Shown here: positions 8,573-17,783 of the stretch, one piece after another | How positions within the stretch are numbered: the first letter of the stretch is position 1 | How the letters are laid out: every line of letters starts with the position of its first letter | From: Lysobacterales bacterium | Lineage (GTDB): Bacteria > Pseudomonadota > Gammaproteobacteria > Xanthomonadales > Xanthomonadaceae | Reading direction: 5' to 3' | NCBI GenBank assembly: GCA_014946745.1 | Contig: JADCRD010000002.1 | Coordinates: 806,001-870,000 of the forward strand | Length of the DNA stretch: 64,000 bases | The notes under the pieces: generated by a model | Told to the model about the DNA's origin: nothing | The model's input: only the letters and a program-made list of their open reading frames with translations | The model's database searches: none | Program-made: the position numbers and the translations under genes

Positions 8573-9913
8573 ATGGCCTTCGCGCTGTTCCTGCTCTATG
8601 TGGTCTTCACCTTCCTGCGGCCAGTCGAGCTGTTCGCGCCGGGTCTGGCGGAGGCGCGGCCCATGCTGGTGCTCTGGCTGCTGGCCTTCGGTGCGGCCCT
8701 GATGGCGACCCTGGTGCAGCGTCGAATTGCCCTGCGCGCGCCCCATGCCGGGCTGCTGCTGGTGTTCATCCTCGCCCTGATGCTGTCGCGCGTCGCCAAC
8801 GGCTGGGCCGGCGGCGCGATGGCGGCGGTTTCTGAATTCAGCGCCTCGGCCCTGCTGCTGCTGCTGGCGGCGATGAACCTCACCAGCCTGCGCCGCCTGC
8901 AGTGGACGCTGGCCACCGTGACTCTGTGCATGCTGGTGCTGAGCGTGTTCGCGGTCAACGCGTTCGAGACTGGACATCGCGCCGAGGACTTCGTGCTTCG
9001 CCAGGGCACCGGTGACGATGCGGATCTGCTCGACGCCGGCTATGCCGGCGTGCCGGCCGAGGACACCAGCGGGCAAAGCCTGTGGCGCGTGCACGGCCTG
9101 GGCATCCTGAATGACCCCAACGACTTCGGCCAGGCCCTGGTGATGTGCCTGCCCCTGCTGGCCCTGGCTTGGCGGCCGCGGCGCTGGACGCGCAATGCGC
9201 TGGTGGTGGGCCTGCCGATGGCGCTGATGCTGTACGCGATCTACCTCACCCACTCGCGCGGGGCTCTGCTGGGCGTCGCCGTGCTGGCCCTGCTGGGGCT
9301 GCGGGGCTGGCTGGGCAATGTGCGCACCGCCCTGGTCGGCCTCGCGGGTCTGGTGCTGGCGATGGGCCTCGGCCTCGCGGGTGGACGCGACTTCTCGACC
9401 CAGGAGCAGTCGGCCGGCCAGCGCATCGAAGCCTGGTACGACGGCCTGCAAATGTTCCGCGAGAACCCGCTGTTCGGTGTCGGCTACGGTGCCTTTACCG
9501 ACTACCACGAGCTGACTGCCCACAACAGTTTTGTCCTGTGCTTTGCCGAGCTGGGACTGTTCGGCCTGCTGCCCTGGGTGGCGCTGCTGGTGCTCGCCTG
9601 GCGTGAACTCAGCCAAGTCACCCAGCTGGCCGAGCCCGGCTCGACCCAGGCGCGCATGGCCGAGGCCCTGCGCATGGCCCTGCTCGGTTTTCTGGCCTGC
9701 GCCTGGTTCCTGTCGCGCACCTACCAGCCGCTGCTCTACCTGCTGCTGGGCCTGTGCATCGCTGCGGCGTGGGCAGCGCGCCAGGCTGCGCTGGCCGGGC
9801 CTGAGCCGCAGTATTGGCCGGCGCCGCGCTGGCAGTTGGCTTCCGTCGGGACCGCGTTCGGCAGCATCGTCGCGGTCTACGCCTTCATCGTGCTGGAGCG
9901 CTTTACCGGATGA
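8573..9913 (+). CDS. O-antigen ligase/polymerase-like membrane protein (Wzy_C type)
   Basis: A 446-residue integral membrane protein with about eleven hydrophobic segments, expected to polymerise or ligate lipid-linked oligosaccharides on the periplasmic face of the inner membrane. The Wzy_C signature is visible: GILNDPNDFGQALVMCLPLL, YLTHSRGALLG, then the large periplasmic loop with MFRENPLFGVGYGAFTDYHE and AHNSFVLCFAELGLFG. The NDPN and HNS motifs match the putative O-glycosylation ligases linked to exosortase A (TIGR03097-like). Start ATG 8573 begins straight into the first membrane segment. It heads a plus-strand group with the gene at 9969. Confidence 0.87.
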   Translation: MAFALFLLYVVFTFLRPVELFAPGLAEARPMLVLWLLAFGAALMATLVQRRIALRAPHAGLLLVFILALMLSRVANGWAGGAMAAVSEFSASALLLLLAAMNLTSLRRLQWTLATVTLCMLVLSVFAVNAFETGHRAEDFVLRQGTGDDADLLDAGYAGVPAEDTSGQSLWRVHGLGILNDPNDFGQALVMCLPLLALAWRPRRWTRNALVVGLPMALMLYAIYLTHSRGALLGVAVLALLGLRGWLGNVRTALVGLAGLVLAMGLGLAGGRDFSTQEQSAGQRIEAWYDGLQMFRENPLFGVGYGAFTDYHELTAHNSFVLCFAELGLFGLLPWVALLVLAWRELSQVTQLAEPGSTQARMAEALRMALLGFLACAWFLSRTYQPLLYLLLGLCIAAAWAARQAALAGPEPQYWPAPRWQLASVGTAFGSIVAVYAFIVLERFTG

Positions 9914-9968
9914 AGACGCTCTTTCTTCCCTACCGTCGTCCGCGGACCGCGTCCGCAGCGAGTTCTCC

Positions 9969-11159
9969 ATGAGCCTGACCCTGCTGTTCGCCCTGCTGCT
10001 GCTCGTCGGCCTCGCCGGCTTTGCCGCAGCGCTCTACTTCGCGCATCGCAGGCATGTGCTGGGCTGGCTCAGCGCCTGGCTGCGTCAGGACTGGCGCGCG
10101 CCGGCGCCGAAGGGCGTCACCCGCCATCTGCTGTTCTGCTTCGTCGACCACTACGAACCGCAGTGGGGTCGCGCCGACTACGCCCGCGAATGTGCGCGGG
10201 TAGCGCGCTGGCGGCAGGACTATCCCAAGGTCTGCGAAGGCCACCGCGATGCCGATGGCCGCGCGCCCGTGCACACCTTCTTCTACCCCGAAGAGGAGTA
10301 CCGGCCCGAGCACCTCGACGCGCTGGTCGAGCTGTGCCGCATGGGACTCGGCGAGATCGAGGTCCACCTGCACCACGACCGCGACACCGAGGCCAATCTG
10401 CGCCAGACCCTGCGCCGCTTCACCCGCCAGCTGGTCGAGCGCCACGACGCACTGCCGATCGACCGCAGCACCGGCCAGCCGCAGTGGGCCTTCATCCACG
10501 GCAACTGGGCGCTCGACAACAGCCATCCGGAAGGGCGCGGCTGCGGCGTCAACAACGAGCTGATCATCCTGCGCGAAGAGGGTTGCTACGCCGACTTCAC
10601 CTTTCCCTCGGCGCCCGACCCGACCCAGCCTTCCACCATCAATCGCATCTACTACGCGAAGGACGACCCGCAGCAACCGAAATCGCACGAGCGCGGCCAG
10701 CGCGTGCGGGTGGGCGGCCAGCCCTGGGGCGATCTGATGCTGATCCAGGGCGTGCTGGGCCTGAATTTCCGCAGCCGCAAATTCGGCCTGCTGCCGCGCA
10801 TCGAAAACTCGGACATCCGCGCCGTCAGCCCGCCCGCACCCGCGCGCATCGACGACTGGGTGCGCGCCGGCATCCACGTCGAGGGCCGACCCGAGTGGAC
10901 CTTCGTCAAGATCCACACCCACGGCACCCAGGACTGCGATCTCGACACCTTGCTCGGCGCGCCGATGCACGAGGCCTTCGCGCACCTGGAGCGCGCCTAC
11001 AACGACGGCGAGCGCTGGCAGCTGCACTACGTCTCGGCGCGCGAGATGTACAACATCGCCAAGGCCGCGGAAGCCGGCGAAACCGGCAACCCCGGGCAGT
11101 ACCGCGACTACCGCATCGCCCGCCCCGCCTATGCGGCGCGCAGCGCAGCGGCGGCTTGA
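9969..11159 (+). CDS. Membrane-anchored protein with deacetylase-like His/Asp motifs, function unknown
   Basis: A 396-residue protein starting at ATG 9969 (MSLTLLFALLLLVGLAGFAA), with one N-terminal membrane segment and the rest presumably periplasmic or cytoplasmic soluble domain. I do not recognise a named family. Striking conserved-looking motifs are LLFCFVDHYEPQWG, HTFFYPEEEY, EVHLHHDRDTE, FIHGNWALDNS, CGVNNELIILREEGCYADFT and FVKIHTHGTQD. The spacing of Asp, H-x-HH-D and H-G-N/T-H-G motifs recalls a (beta/alpha) barrel carbohydrate deacetylase of the NodB type, but this is inference. It follows the polymerase gene by 55 bp, consistent with a role in EPS processing. Confidence 0.7.
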   Translation: MSLTLLFALLLLVGLAGFAAALYFAHRRHVLGWLSAWLRQDWRAPAPKGVTRHLLFCFVDHYEPQWGRADYARECARVARWRQDYPKVCEGHRDADGRAPVHTFFYPEEEYRPEHLDALVELCRMGLGEIEVHLHHDRDTEANLRQTLRRFTRQLVERHDALPIDRSTGQPQWAFIHGNWALDNSHPEGRGCGVNNELIILREEGCYADFTFPSAPDPTQPSTINRIYYAKDDPQQPKSHERGQRVRVGGQPWGDLMLIQGVLGLNFRSRKFGLLPRIENSDIRAVSPPAPARIDDWVRAGIHVEGRPEWTFVKIHTHGTQDCDLDTLLGAPMHEAFAHLERAYNDGERWQLHYVSAREMYNIAKAAEAGETGNPGQYRDYRIARPAYAARSAAAA

Positions 11160-11243
11160 GGCCGCGTGCCGATGCGTCGTCTCGCAGGCTCTATCGCGCG
11201 CGCCGAAACGCTCGCTGTGCCGGCCGTGGCCGCCGATTCCCGC

Positions 11244-11864
11244 CTAGCCGTCGGCGCGCGTGCTCGGCCGTGTGCGCGCCGGAATGCCCACGGCGGTTTC
11301 GCCATCGCCAACGTCGTGCAGCACCACGGCATTGGCGCCGATCCGCGCACCGTGGCCGATGCGCACGCCGCCGATGATCTTCGCCCCCGAGCCGATGAAC
11401 ACGTCATCGCCCAGGCGCGGAAACGCACCGCGGTTCTCGCCAATCACCACGCTGCTCTCGATCCACACGTTGCGCCCGCCCTGCACGGCCGAGTTGATCA
11501 CCACGCCGATCGGATGGATCAGCACCAGACCCGGGCCGAAGCGCGCGCGCACGCCGATCACGCAGCCGTTCAACCACTTGTTGACGAGATGCGGCAGCAG
11601 GGCCAGCACGCCCAGGCCCATGCCAGCCAGCCAGGCCTGCAGGCGATACAGCACCACGGCGAGCGTGCCGTCGCTGAGTGCGGCGCGCAGCAGCGAGCAC
11701 TGCTGACCGTGCTGCGAGTACAGCGCCCGCTTGGCGCGCAGGTCATCGAGCAGGATCACATCGTTCTCCGCGCAGTCCAGGCGGCCGGCTGCCGCGGCGG
11801 CAGTGTCGATGAAGCCGCGCAGCGCCTCAAGACGCCGCCCGCGGCGCGCCGTCAGCGCGTGCAT
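11244..11864 (-). CDS. Hexapeptide-repeat O-acetyltransferase (serine-acetyltransferase-like)
   Basis: A 206-residue protein of the left-handed beta-helix acyltransferase family. The C-terminal third has the repeats and the LIHPIGVVINS, VVIGENRGAFPRLGDDVFIG and GARIGANAVVLHDVGDGETA segments found in CysE-like and EPS acetyltransferases. Likely donor is acetyl-CoA and, from context, the acceptor is probably a sugar of the EPS repeat rather than serine. The start MHALTARRG at 11864 is only 5 bp from the start of the divergent glycosyltransferase at 11870, so either start could be slightly internal. Convergent with the gene ending at 11159. Confidence 0.8.
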   Translation of the reverse strand: MHALTARRGRRLEALRGFIDTAAAAAGRLDCAENDVILLDDLRAKRALYSQHGQQCSLLRAALSDGTLAVVLYRLQAWLAGMGLGVLALLPHLVNKWLNGCVIGVRARFGPGLVLIHPIGVVINSAVQGGRNVWIESSVVIGENRGAFPRLGDDVFIGSGAKIIGGVRIGHGARIGANAVVLHDVGDGETAVGIPARTRPSTRADG

Positions 11865-11869
11865 CGCGC

Positions 11870-13066
11870 ATGAGCAGCGCACTCGCTCTGATCGCCCTGG
11901 TCTGCCTCGCGGCGGTGCTGTACTCGTACGCGCTGTACCCGCTGCTGCTGATCGCGCTGGCCGCGCTGGTGCAGCTGCGCTCCGATCTCGCGCGCGTGCT
12001 CGGCAAGCGCGAGCGCCGCGCCGCAACCGTGCCCGAGCTGCCCACGGTGAGCGTGCTGATCTCGGCCTTCAACGAGGAGGCCTGCATTGCCGCGCGCATC
12101 GACAACCTGCTGGCGCTCGACTACCCGCGCGAGCGCCTGCAGATCCTGATCGGCTCCGACGGCAGCCGAGATCGCACCGGTGAGCTGATGCTCGCCGCCG
12201 CCGCACGCTACGCCGACGCGCCGCTGCAGTGTCTGGTGTTCGCGCACAACCGCGGCAAGGCCAACGTGCTGAACGATCTCGCCGCGCGCGCCGAGGGCGA
12301 GCTGCTGGTGTTCTCCGACGCCAACACCCTGTTCGCGCCCGATGCCCTGCGGCATCTGGTGGCACCGTTCGCCGACCCCAAGGTGGGCGGCGTCAGCGGC
12401 GAGCTGCGCCTGCTCGGTGCCGGCGGCGACAACCAGGACGGCCTGTACTGGCGCATCGAACAGCTGCTGAAGTTCTTCGAGAACCGCATCGGCGGCCTGC
12501 TGGGCGCGAACGGCGCGATCTACGCGATCCGTCGCCGGCTGTGGGCGCCGCTGGCGGCCGACACCATCTGCGATGACTTCCTGGTGGCGATGAACGTCGC
12601 CGCCGCCGGCTACCGTTTGCGCTACGCGCCGGCCGCCTGGGCCGAGGAAGAGATGCCGCAGCGCATCGGCGAGGAGTACCGCCGTCGCGTGCGCATCGGC
12701 ATCGGCAACTTCCAGGCGCTGTTCCGCCACCCCGAGTATCTGCTGCACACCGGCCTCGCCACGGCCTTTACCTACCTCTCGCACAAGGTGCTGCGCTGGC
12801 TGGCGCCGCACCTGCTGATCGTGGCCCTGCTGGCTTCGGCGGCGCTCGCCACGCGCTCCTCCCTGTGGCTGGCCTTCACCCTGCTGCAGCTCGCGGGCTA
12901 TGGGCTGGCGGCGGCGTGCTGGCGGCACAGCGCGCGCGGCGGCGCGCTGCCCGCCCTGCTGCGGATTCCGGCGTTTCTGTTCGCCTTGAACTGGGCTTTT
13001 CTGGTGGCCTCGGTGCGCTTCGCGCGCGGCCGCTTCGCCGCCACCTGGGCGAGCACGCCGCGATGA
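11870..13066 (+). CDS. Family 2 glycosyltransferase, processive membrane type
   Basis: A 398-residue membrane-bound GT2. One N-terminal membrane segment (ALALIALVCLAAVLYSYALY) precedes the GT-A domain with TVSVLISAFNEEACIAARID, GSDGSRDRT, the DxD-like FSDANTLF, the GANGAIYAIRR acceptor region and the TICDDFLVAMNV general-base segment. Instead of canonical Q-x-x-R-W it has EEYRRRVRIGIGNFQAL. Three C-terminal membrane helices follow, as in hyaluronan or cellulose synthase-like enzymes. It should transfer a sugar from a nucleotide donor at the cytoplasmic membrane during EPS assembly. Divergent from the acetyltransferase with only 5 bp between starts. Confidence 0.88.
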   Translation: MSSALALIALVCLAAVLYSYALYPLLLIALAALVQLRSDLARVLGKRERRAATVPELPTVSVLISAFNEEACIAARIDNLLALDYPRERLQILIGSDGSRDRTGELMLAAAARYADAPLQCLVFAHNRGKANVLNDLAARAEGELLVFSDANTLFAPDALRHLVAPFADPKVGGVSGELRLLGAGGDNQDGLYWRIEQLLKFFENRIGGLLGANGAIYAIRRRLWAPLAADTICDDFLVAMNVAAAGYRLRYAPAAWAEEEMPQRIGEEYRRRVRIGIGNFQALFRHPEYLLHTGLATAFTYLSHKVLRWLAPHLLIVALLASAALATRSSLWLAFTLLQLAGYGLAAACWRHSARGGALPALLRIPAFLFALNWAFLVASVRFARGRFAATWASTPR

Positions 13067-13113
13067 GCCGCAGGCGCGCCGACAGCCTCGAACGCCCCGA
13101 CCGCTGCGCGCGC

Positions 13114-14244
13114 TCAGCGCTGCTGCGCCTGTGCGTACAGATCCGCGTAGCGCGCGCGGGCACGCTCGATGCCGACCTCGCGTTCGGCCCAGGCGCGCGC
13201 GGCCTCGCCCAGCCGCTGGCGCTGTGCCGCGTCGCCGAGCAGCTCGCTCAGCAGCGCCTCAAGCGCGGCCGCATCGTCGCTCTCGAACAGCCACCCGCGT
13301 TGACCATCGGCGACGATCTCGGGGTTGCCGCCCACGCGGCTGGCGACGATTGCGCAGCCGGCGGCGCTGGCCTCGAGCAGGGCGATCGACAGCCCTTCCG
13401 TGCGCGAGGGCTGTACGAACACATCGAAGGCGCACAGCAGACGCGCGACATCGCTGCGGTCGCCCGCAAAGTGCACGCAATCGCCGAGGCCCAGCGCCTG
13501 CGCCTGCTGCTGCAGTGCGCCGCGCTTCGGGCCATCGCCGATCAGCACCAGCGCAAGATTCGCATCGCGCGCGCGCAGCGCGGGCAGCACGCCCAGCAGC
13601 AGCGCGTGGTTCTTCAGCTCCACCAGCCGGCCCACGCAGCCCAGCACGCGGGCGTCAGGCGCCAGCCCGAGCAGCGCGCGCGCCTCGGCGCGGGCGACGG
13701 CGCCGCGGGCGAAGCGCTGCACCGGAATGCCGTTGTCCAGCGCCTGCGTGCGCGCCGCCGGCAGCAGGCCCGCACCCACCAGATGCGCACGCGCGGCCTC
13801 ACCCACCGTGGCCACGCGCGCGGTGCGCAGCAGGCTCAGCCGAAAAAACATGCGCAGCCGCCGCTGCGCCAGCCGCGTGCCCATGTTGTGGCAGGTGTTC
13901 ACCAGCGCGCAGCGCAGCCCGAGCAGAGCCAGCGCCGCGTAGTAGTTGGGCACGAAGTTGTGGCTGTGCACCACCGCAACGCCGCGCTCGCGCACCAGCG
14001 CGCGCAGCCGACGGATCAGCGCGCGGTCGAAGCCGCCGCGCTTGTCGCCCTGGATCACCTCGACCCCGCCAGCTTCGAGCTCGCCGCGGAACCCCTCGGT
14101 GCGGTTCAAGCTGAACACCGCCACGCGCTGCCCGGCGGCGTGCTGGCTCAGCGCCAGATCGCAGACGAACCGCTCCAGCCCTCCCGTCTCAAGGCTATCG
14201 ACCACATGCAGCAGACACGGATGCACGGACGCATCGGCAGGCAT
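13114..14244 (-). CDS. Family 4 glycosyltransferase
   Basis: A 376-residue GT-B fold enzyme from ATG 14244 (MPADASVHPCLLHVVDSLET). The N-terminal domain has GGLERFVCDLA and VVHSHNFVPNYYAAL. The donor-binding C-terminal domain has LGCVGRLVELKNHALLLGVL, VLIGDGPKR and the E-x7-E element in PSRTEGLSIALLEASAAGC. It adds a sugar to the lipid-linked EPS intermediate; donor and acceptor cannot be read from sequence. The upstream extension to 14448 is Arg/Pro-rich and overlaps the divergent flippase, so it was rejected. Convergent with the GT2 gene, 47 bp apart. Confidence 0.88.
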   Translation of the reverse strand: MPADASVHPCLLHVVDSLETGGLERFVCDLALSQHAAGQRVAVFSLNRTEGFRGELEAGGVEVIQGDKRGGFDRALIRRLRALVRERGVAVVHSHNFVPNYYAALALLGLRCALVNTCHNMGTRLAQRRLRMFFRLSLLRTARVATVGEAARAHLVGAGLLPAARTQALDNGIPVQRFARGAVARAEARALLGLAPDARVLGCVGRLVELKNHALLLGVLPALRARDANLALVLIGDGPKRGALQQQAQALGLGDCVHFAGDRSDVARLLCAFDVFVQPSRTEGLSIALLEASAAGCAIVASRVGGNPEIVADGQRGWLFESDDAAALEALLSELLGDAAQRQRLGEAARAWAEREVGIERARARYADLYAQAQQR

Positions 14245-14348
14245 TCGCAGACTCTCGCAGGCCAGCGCAGGCCGAGCGCCTGCGGGCGGCGATTGTTCCA
14301 CAGCGCGCAGGTCGCAGCGGCGACCACGGCACTCGCGGAGGCAGCGGC

Positions 14349-15908
14349 ATGAGCAGCGCCTTCGGCCGCGTGGCCGCCCTGCGCGGCGCCCTGATGATGA
14401 CCGGCTCGACCTATGCCGTGTACGCCCTGGGCCTGCTGGTGAGTGCACTGATCGCGCGCGATCTCGGCCCCGACAGCTTCGGCCACTACGCCTATCTGGT
14501 GTGGCTGTCGGGTGTGCTCGGCATCATCGCCAACAACGGCCTGACCACCACCGGCATCCGTTTCGTGTCCGAATCGCTGGGCCGCGACGAGCGCGACGCG
14601 GCCGCGCGCGTGCAGGGCTGGCTGTGGCGCCGACAGCTGCTCTGCCTCGCCGCGGTGGCCCTGGGCTATGCCGCGACCTTGCCCTTCATCGAGCGCAGCG
14701 GCTGGCAGCAGGAGCAGCTGCTGCTGTTCACCGCGCTGGCCATCCTCAGCATGAGCGGCAAGAGCGTCTTCATCTTCTACACCTCGATGGCCAAAGGCCA
14801 CGGCCGCTTCGAGCTGGAAGCCGGCATCACCGTTGCCCTGGGCCTGTTGAACGCGCTGGCGGTGGCCCTGCTGTTCTGGCGCGGCGCGTCGCTGCTGGCC
14901 TACCTGCTGGTGTTCACCGCGACCAGCCTCGCCTTCGGCGTGCTGGGCTTCGTTGGCGCGCGTCGCGCCGAGGTGCGCGGCGCGCGCGAGGCGCCGCAGG
15001 CTGAACTGCTGGCGCGTCTGCGCCCGCACCTGTTGTGGACGGTTGCCCTGGTGATTGCGGCTGCGCTCGGCAACAAATCGGTTGAGACCTACCTGCTGAA
15101 CCTGTTCACCGGCTCGGCTGCGGTGGGCTATTTCGCCATCGCTGCAGCACTCACCCGCGGCGGCGTCGACCTGCTGTCCTCGGGGCTGTCGACCGTGCTG
15201 ATGCCGATGATGGCCCACGCCTACGGCGCCCACGGCCTGGCGCAGGTGAGCCGCGTGCTTGGCAATGCGGTGCGCATCTTCCTGTTCTTCGGGCTGCTGC
15301 TGGCCGGCAGCGCCGCCCTGGCTGCCGACCTTGCCGTACAGCTGCTCTATGGAAGCGCCTACGCCCCGGTCGCCGATGTCTTCCGCTGGATGGTCGTGGT
15401 GGGCGGCCTCACGCTCAGCGAAGGCGCCTTCGGCGCCCTGCTGTCGACCACCGACCACCAGCGCCTGCGCGCGCTCATCGCCGCCAGCACCATCCTGCTC
15501 ACGCTGGTCCTGGCCCTGCTGTGGATACCGCGCTTTGGCCTGATGGGTGCGCTGGCCGCGCATGCCACCTCGCGCCTGCTGTTGATGCTCGTGCTGGTGG
15601 TCGGCACGCGCCTCGCGCTGGGCCTGCGCCTGCCCTGGCCCGAACTGTCGCGGCTGGCCGCCGCCGCCGTGCTGGCGGCCCTGCCGGCAGTCGGCCTGGC
15701 CCTGCTCACCACCGACCCCTGGCTGCGCTTCGCTGCCGGCGTGCTCTACGCGCTGCTGTTCATCGGCCTGGGCCTGCTGCTGCGGGCCTGGCGCAGCGAA
15801 GACGCCGACACCCTGGAGGAAGCCCTGGCCCGCCTGCCGCGCCTGCAGACCCACATCGGCCCCCGTCTGCAGCGCTGGGCCCAGCGCATGCGCGAGCGCG
15901 AAGCATGA
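14349..15908 (+). CDS. Polysaccharide flippase, Wzx/MVF-MATE type
   Basis: A 519-residue membrane protein with 12-14 predicted hydrophobic helices, starting MSSAFGRVAALRGALMMTGS. The first helix pair with LGLLVSALIARDLGPDSFGHY is the standard Wzx/RfbX polysaccharide exporter opening, and the C-terminal half repeats the hydrophobic pattern. It should flip the undecaprenyl-linked EPS repeat across the inner membrane. Divergent from the GT4 gene (start 14244), giving a 104-bp shared upstream region; 133 bp of Arg/Pro-rich non-coding sequence separates it from the deacetylase. Confidence 0.86.
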   Translation: MSSAFGRVAALRGALMMTGSTYAVYALGLLVSALIARDLGPDSFGHYAYLVWLSGVLGIIANNGLTTTGIRFVSESLGRDERDAAARVQGWLWRRQLLCLAAVALGYAATLPFIERSGWQQEQLLLFTALAILSMSGKSVFIFYTSMAKGHGRFELEAGITVALGLLNALAVALLFWRGASLLAYLLVFTATSLAFGVLGFVGARRAEVRGAREAPQAELLARLRPHLLWTVALVIAAALGNKSVETYLLNLFTGSAAVGYFAIAAALTRGGVDLLSSGLSTVLMPMMAHAYGAHGLAQVSRVLGNAVRIFLFFGLLLAGSAALAADLAVQLLYGSAYAPVADVFRWMVVVGGLTLSEGAFGALLSTTDHQRLRALIAASTILLTLVLALLWIPRFGLMGALAAHATSRLLLMLVLVVGTRLALGLRLPWPELSRLAAAAVLAALPAVGLALLTTDPWLRFAAGVLYALLFIGLGLLLRAWRSEDADTLEEALARLPRLQTHIGPRLQRWAQRMREREA

Positions 15909-16041
15909 GCCGCCCACCGCGCGCATCGCGCGACAGCGCCCGCCGCGGCGGCTCTGCACCACAGCGGAGCGCGCCCGCGCCTGCCCTTGCGGGGGCGCTG
16001 CGCGCACCCCGTCCATCGCGGCCTCTGAGGGGAGACACCGC

Positions 16042-17031
16042 ATGAAGCGACTGCTGCTGGCCAATACGCTGAAGCGCAGTGGCGCCCTGGCCGTGCTACG
16101 CCACGCCTACCGCCCGCGCGGACTGCTGTGCCTGAACTACCACCGCATCGCCACGCGACTGCCCCGCTACTGCGACCCGGGCGTCATCAGCGCCAGCGCG
16201 GAGCAGTTCGCTGCGCAGATCCGGTTTCTCAAACGCCACGCCGAGCTCATCACCCCCGACGAGATCGAACAGGCGCGCCGCAGCCGCGGCCGCTTCGTGC
16301 TGGTGACCTTCGACGACGGCTACAGCGACAACTACCACGCCGCCTTCGAGGTGCTGCGCCACGAGGGCGCGCGCGCCACCTTCTTCATCGCCACCGGCTA
16401 CATCGACAACCCGCGCCTGTCCTGGTGGGACGCCATCAACGCCCTGATCGACAGCACCAGCGCCCGCAGCCTGCACCTGCCCGAGTTCGAGCTGCCGCCG
16501 CTCAGCCTGAGCCCCGAGCAGCGCCCCGACGCCGTGCGTCAGCTGCTGCGCCTGTACAAGCGCCTGCCCGGCGAGCGCGCCGCCGCCCTGCTGCAGCGCC
16601 TGCGCGAGCTGCCCAACGCCCAGCAGCCCGACGCCGTCGAACAGTGGATGAGCTGGGACATGCTGCGCGAGATGCAGGCCCACGGCATGCACATCGGCGG
16701 CCACACCATGCACCACCCCGTGCTGTCGCGCCTGCCGATCGACGAACAGCGCGAGGAAATCTTCGGCTGCGCCGAACGCCTGCACACCGAACTCGGCCGG
16801 CGCCCAAGCGCCTTCGCCTACCCGGTCGGCAACCGCGACAGCTTCAATGCCGACACCCGCCAGGTGCTGAAAGAAGCCGGCGTGCGCTACGCGTTCTCGT
16901 ACTACGGCGGGTTCCACGGAATGGACACGGGGGATGACTACGACATCCGCCGCGAACCGATTGAGCCGTATGTGGCGCCGGCCTTGTTCGAGGGGATTTT
17001 TGGGTTGCCGAGGGTGTTTTGTGGGGGGTGA
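16042..17031 (+). CDS. Polysaccharide deacetylase (NodB homology domain)
   Basis: A 329-residue protein starting MKRLLLANTLKRSG, with no clear signal peptide. NodB motifs are present: the catalytic Asp in VLVTFDDGYSDNYH, the metal-binding HxxxH in IGGHTMHHPVLS, ATFFIATGYI, and FAYPVGNRDSF. It should remove N-acetyl groups from an amino sugar in the polysaccharide or its lipid-linked intermediate. It is the last EPS gene before the cassette array. GC drops at its very end and immediately downstream (ttttgtggggggtgag), marking the boundary of the island. Confidence 0.88.
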   Translation: MKRLLLANTLKRSGALAVLRHAYRPRGLLCLNYHRIATRLPRYCDPGVISASAEQFAAQIRFLKRHAELITPDEIEQARRSRGRFVLVTFDDGYSDNYHAAFEVLRHEGARATFFIATGYIDNPRLSWWDAINALIDSTSARSLHLPEFELPPLSLSPEQRPDAVRQLLRLYKRLPGERAAALLQRLRELPNAQQPDAVEQWMSWDMLREMQAHGMHIGGHTMHHPVLSRLPIDEQREEIFGCAERLHTELGRRPSAFAYPVGNRDSFNADTRQVLKEAGVRYAFSYYGGFHGMDTGDDYDIRREPIEPYVAPALFEGIFGLPRVFCGG

Positions 17032-17296
17032 GGGTGGGGCTGCCCTGCGGGCCAGATGGCATGAATCAAGGGTTCGGCATGCGGGGCGTCATGTCGAGCC
17101 GGAACACAGGTACCGGATACCTGAAAGTGCTGGTTGAGAGCGACGATGGCTCGCGGTAGCGTGCGATAGCAGCCAAGCCAAGCCAAGCCAAGCGCCTCGG
17201 TGCAAGCGGAGGTTTGGAAGGCCCATCGACGATTGAGGGGTGTCGCGATGCGCGAGTTATACGACAGGTTGGACGTCAATCTGACGTCTACATTGA
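17032..17296. other. Non-coding boundary between the EPS genes and the cassette array
   Basis: 265 bp with no credible gene on either strand, and specifically no integron integrase fragment that I could recognise. It contains a short tandem run of AAGCC units near 17170-17190 and a partial palindrome GACGTCAATCTGACGTC just before the first GTTAGGC core. It may hold an attI-like site. Confidence 0.45.
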
Positions 17297-17318
17297 GTTA
17301 GGCATTGGAGGATAGGTC

Positions 17319-17783
17319 ATGGTGTTGACGTACCTCGAAATCTTCTTCGTCGTTGCAACGGTGGTGTCGCTGGTGTTCAACGTAATCCAGTGGCGAGACG
17401 GCAAAGCGGCGAGAGAGCCGCTTTCTAACGCGCTCGTTGGGACGTTCAATGAGATCAAATCCCGCGCGAACTACGTCCACTTTGCTTACGGCGCGCTCTT
17501 CAACCAGAACAACCCTCACGAGTCTGTGGAGACACTTCGTTGGGAGTATGGCCATTTTCTGCAGAGCGAGCTAAATGCCCTTGAGGGCATTCAAGAGCAG
17601 GTTGTAAGCATCCTCGTCTCCCTCCGGCCAGATGACAAAGCCGGAACCCAAGCATTTCGAGCCCGCGACTATGGGCTAACCGACGCCGACAAGGAAATCC
17701 GGCGCATCAATTTCGAGCGTTACAAGGGCACACTTCAGCCTGCAGAGAGCAATTCACAGGTTCCGCCCGGGTCCAATGCCTAA
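17319..17783 (+). CDS. Cassette gene 1: hypothetical protein with N-terminal membrane segment
   Basis: 154 residues, unrecognised. Residues 1-25 (MVLTYLEIFFVVATVVSLVF) form one membrane helix, followed by a charged, probably helical soluble domain (ALFNQNNPHESVETLRWEYG; LTDADKEIRRINFERYKG). GGAGG lies 8 bp before the ATG. The TAA stop is inside the left core of the following attC (GCCTAAC), the usual geometry of integron cassettes. Codon use is much less GC-biased than in the EPS genes, consistent with transfer. Confidence 0.75.
   Translation: MVLTYLEIFFVVATVVSLVFNVIQWRDGKAAREPLSNALVGTFNEIKSRANYVHFAYGALFNQNNPHESVETLRWEYGHFLQSELNALEGIQEQVVSILVSLRPDDKAGTQAFRARDYGLTDADKEIRRINFERYKGTLQPAESNSQVPPGSNA

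Noticed and set aside
16938-17279. Possible integron integrase remnant before the array
   Set aside because: The minus-strand frame has none of the tyrosine-recombinase R-H-R-Y motifs; no match to IntI is apparent.
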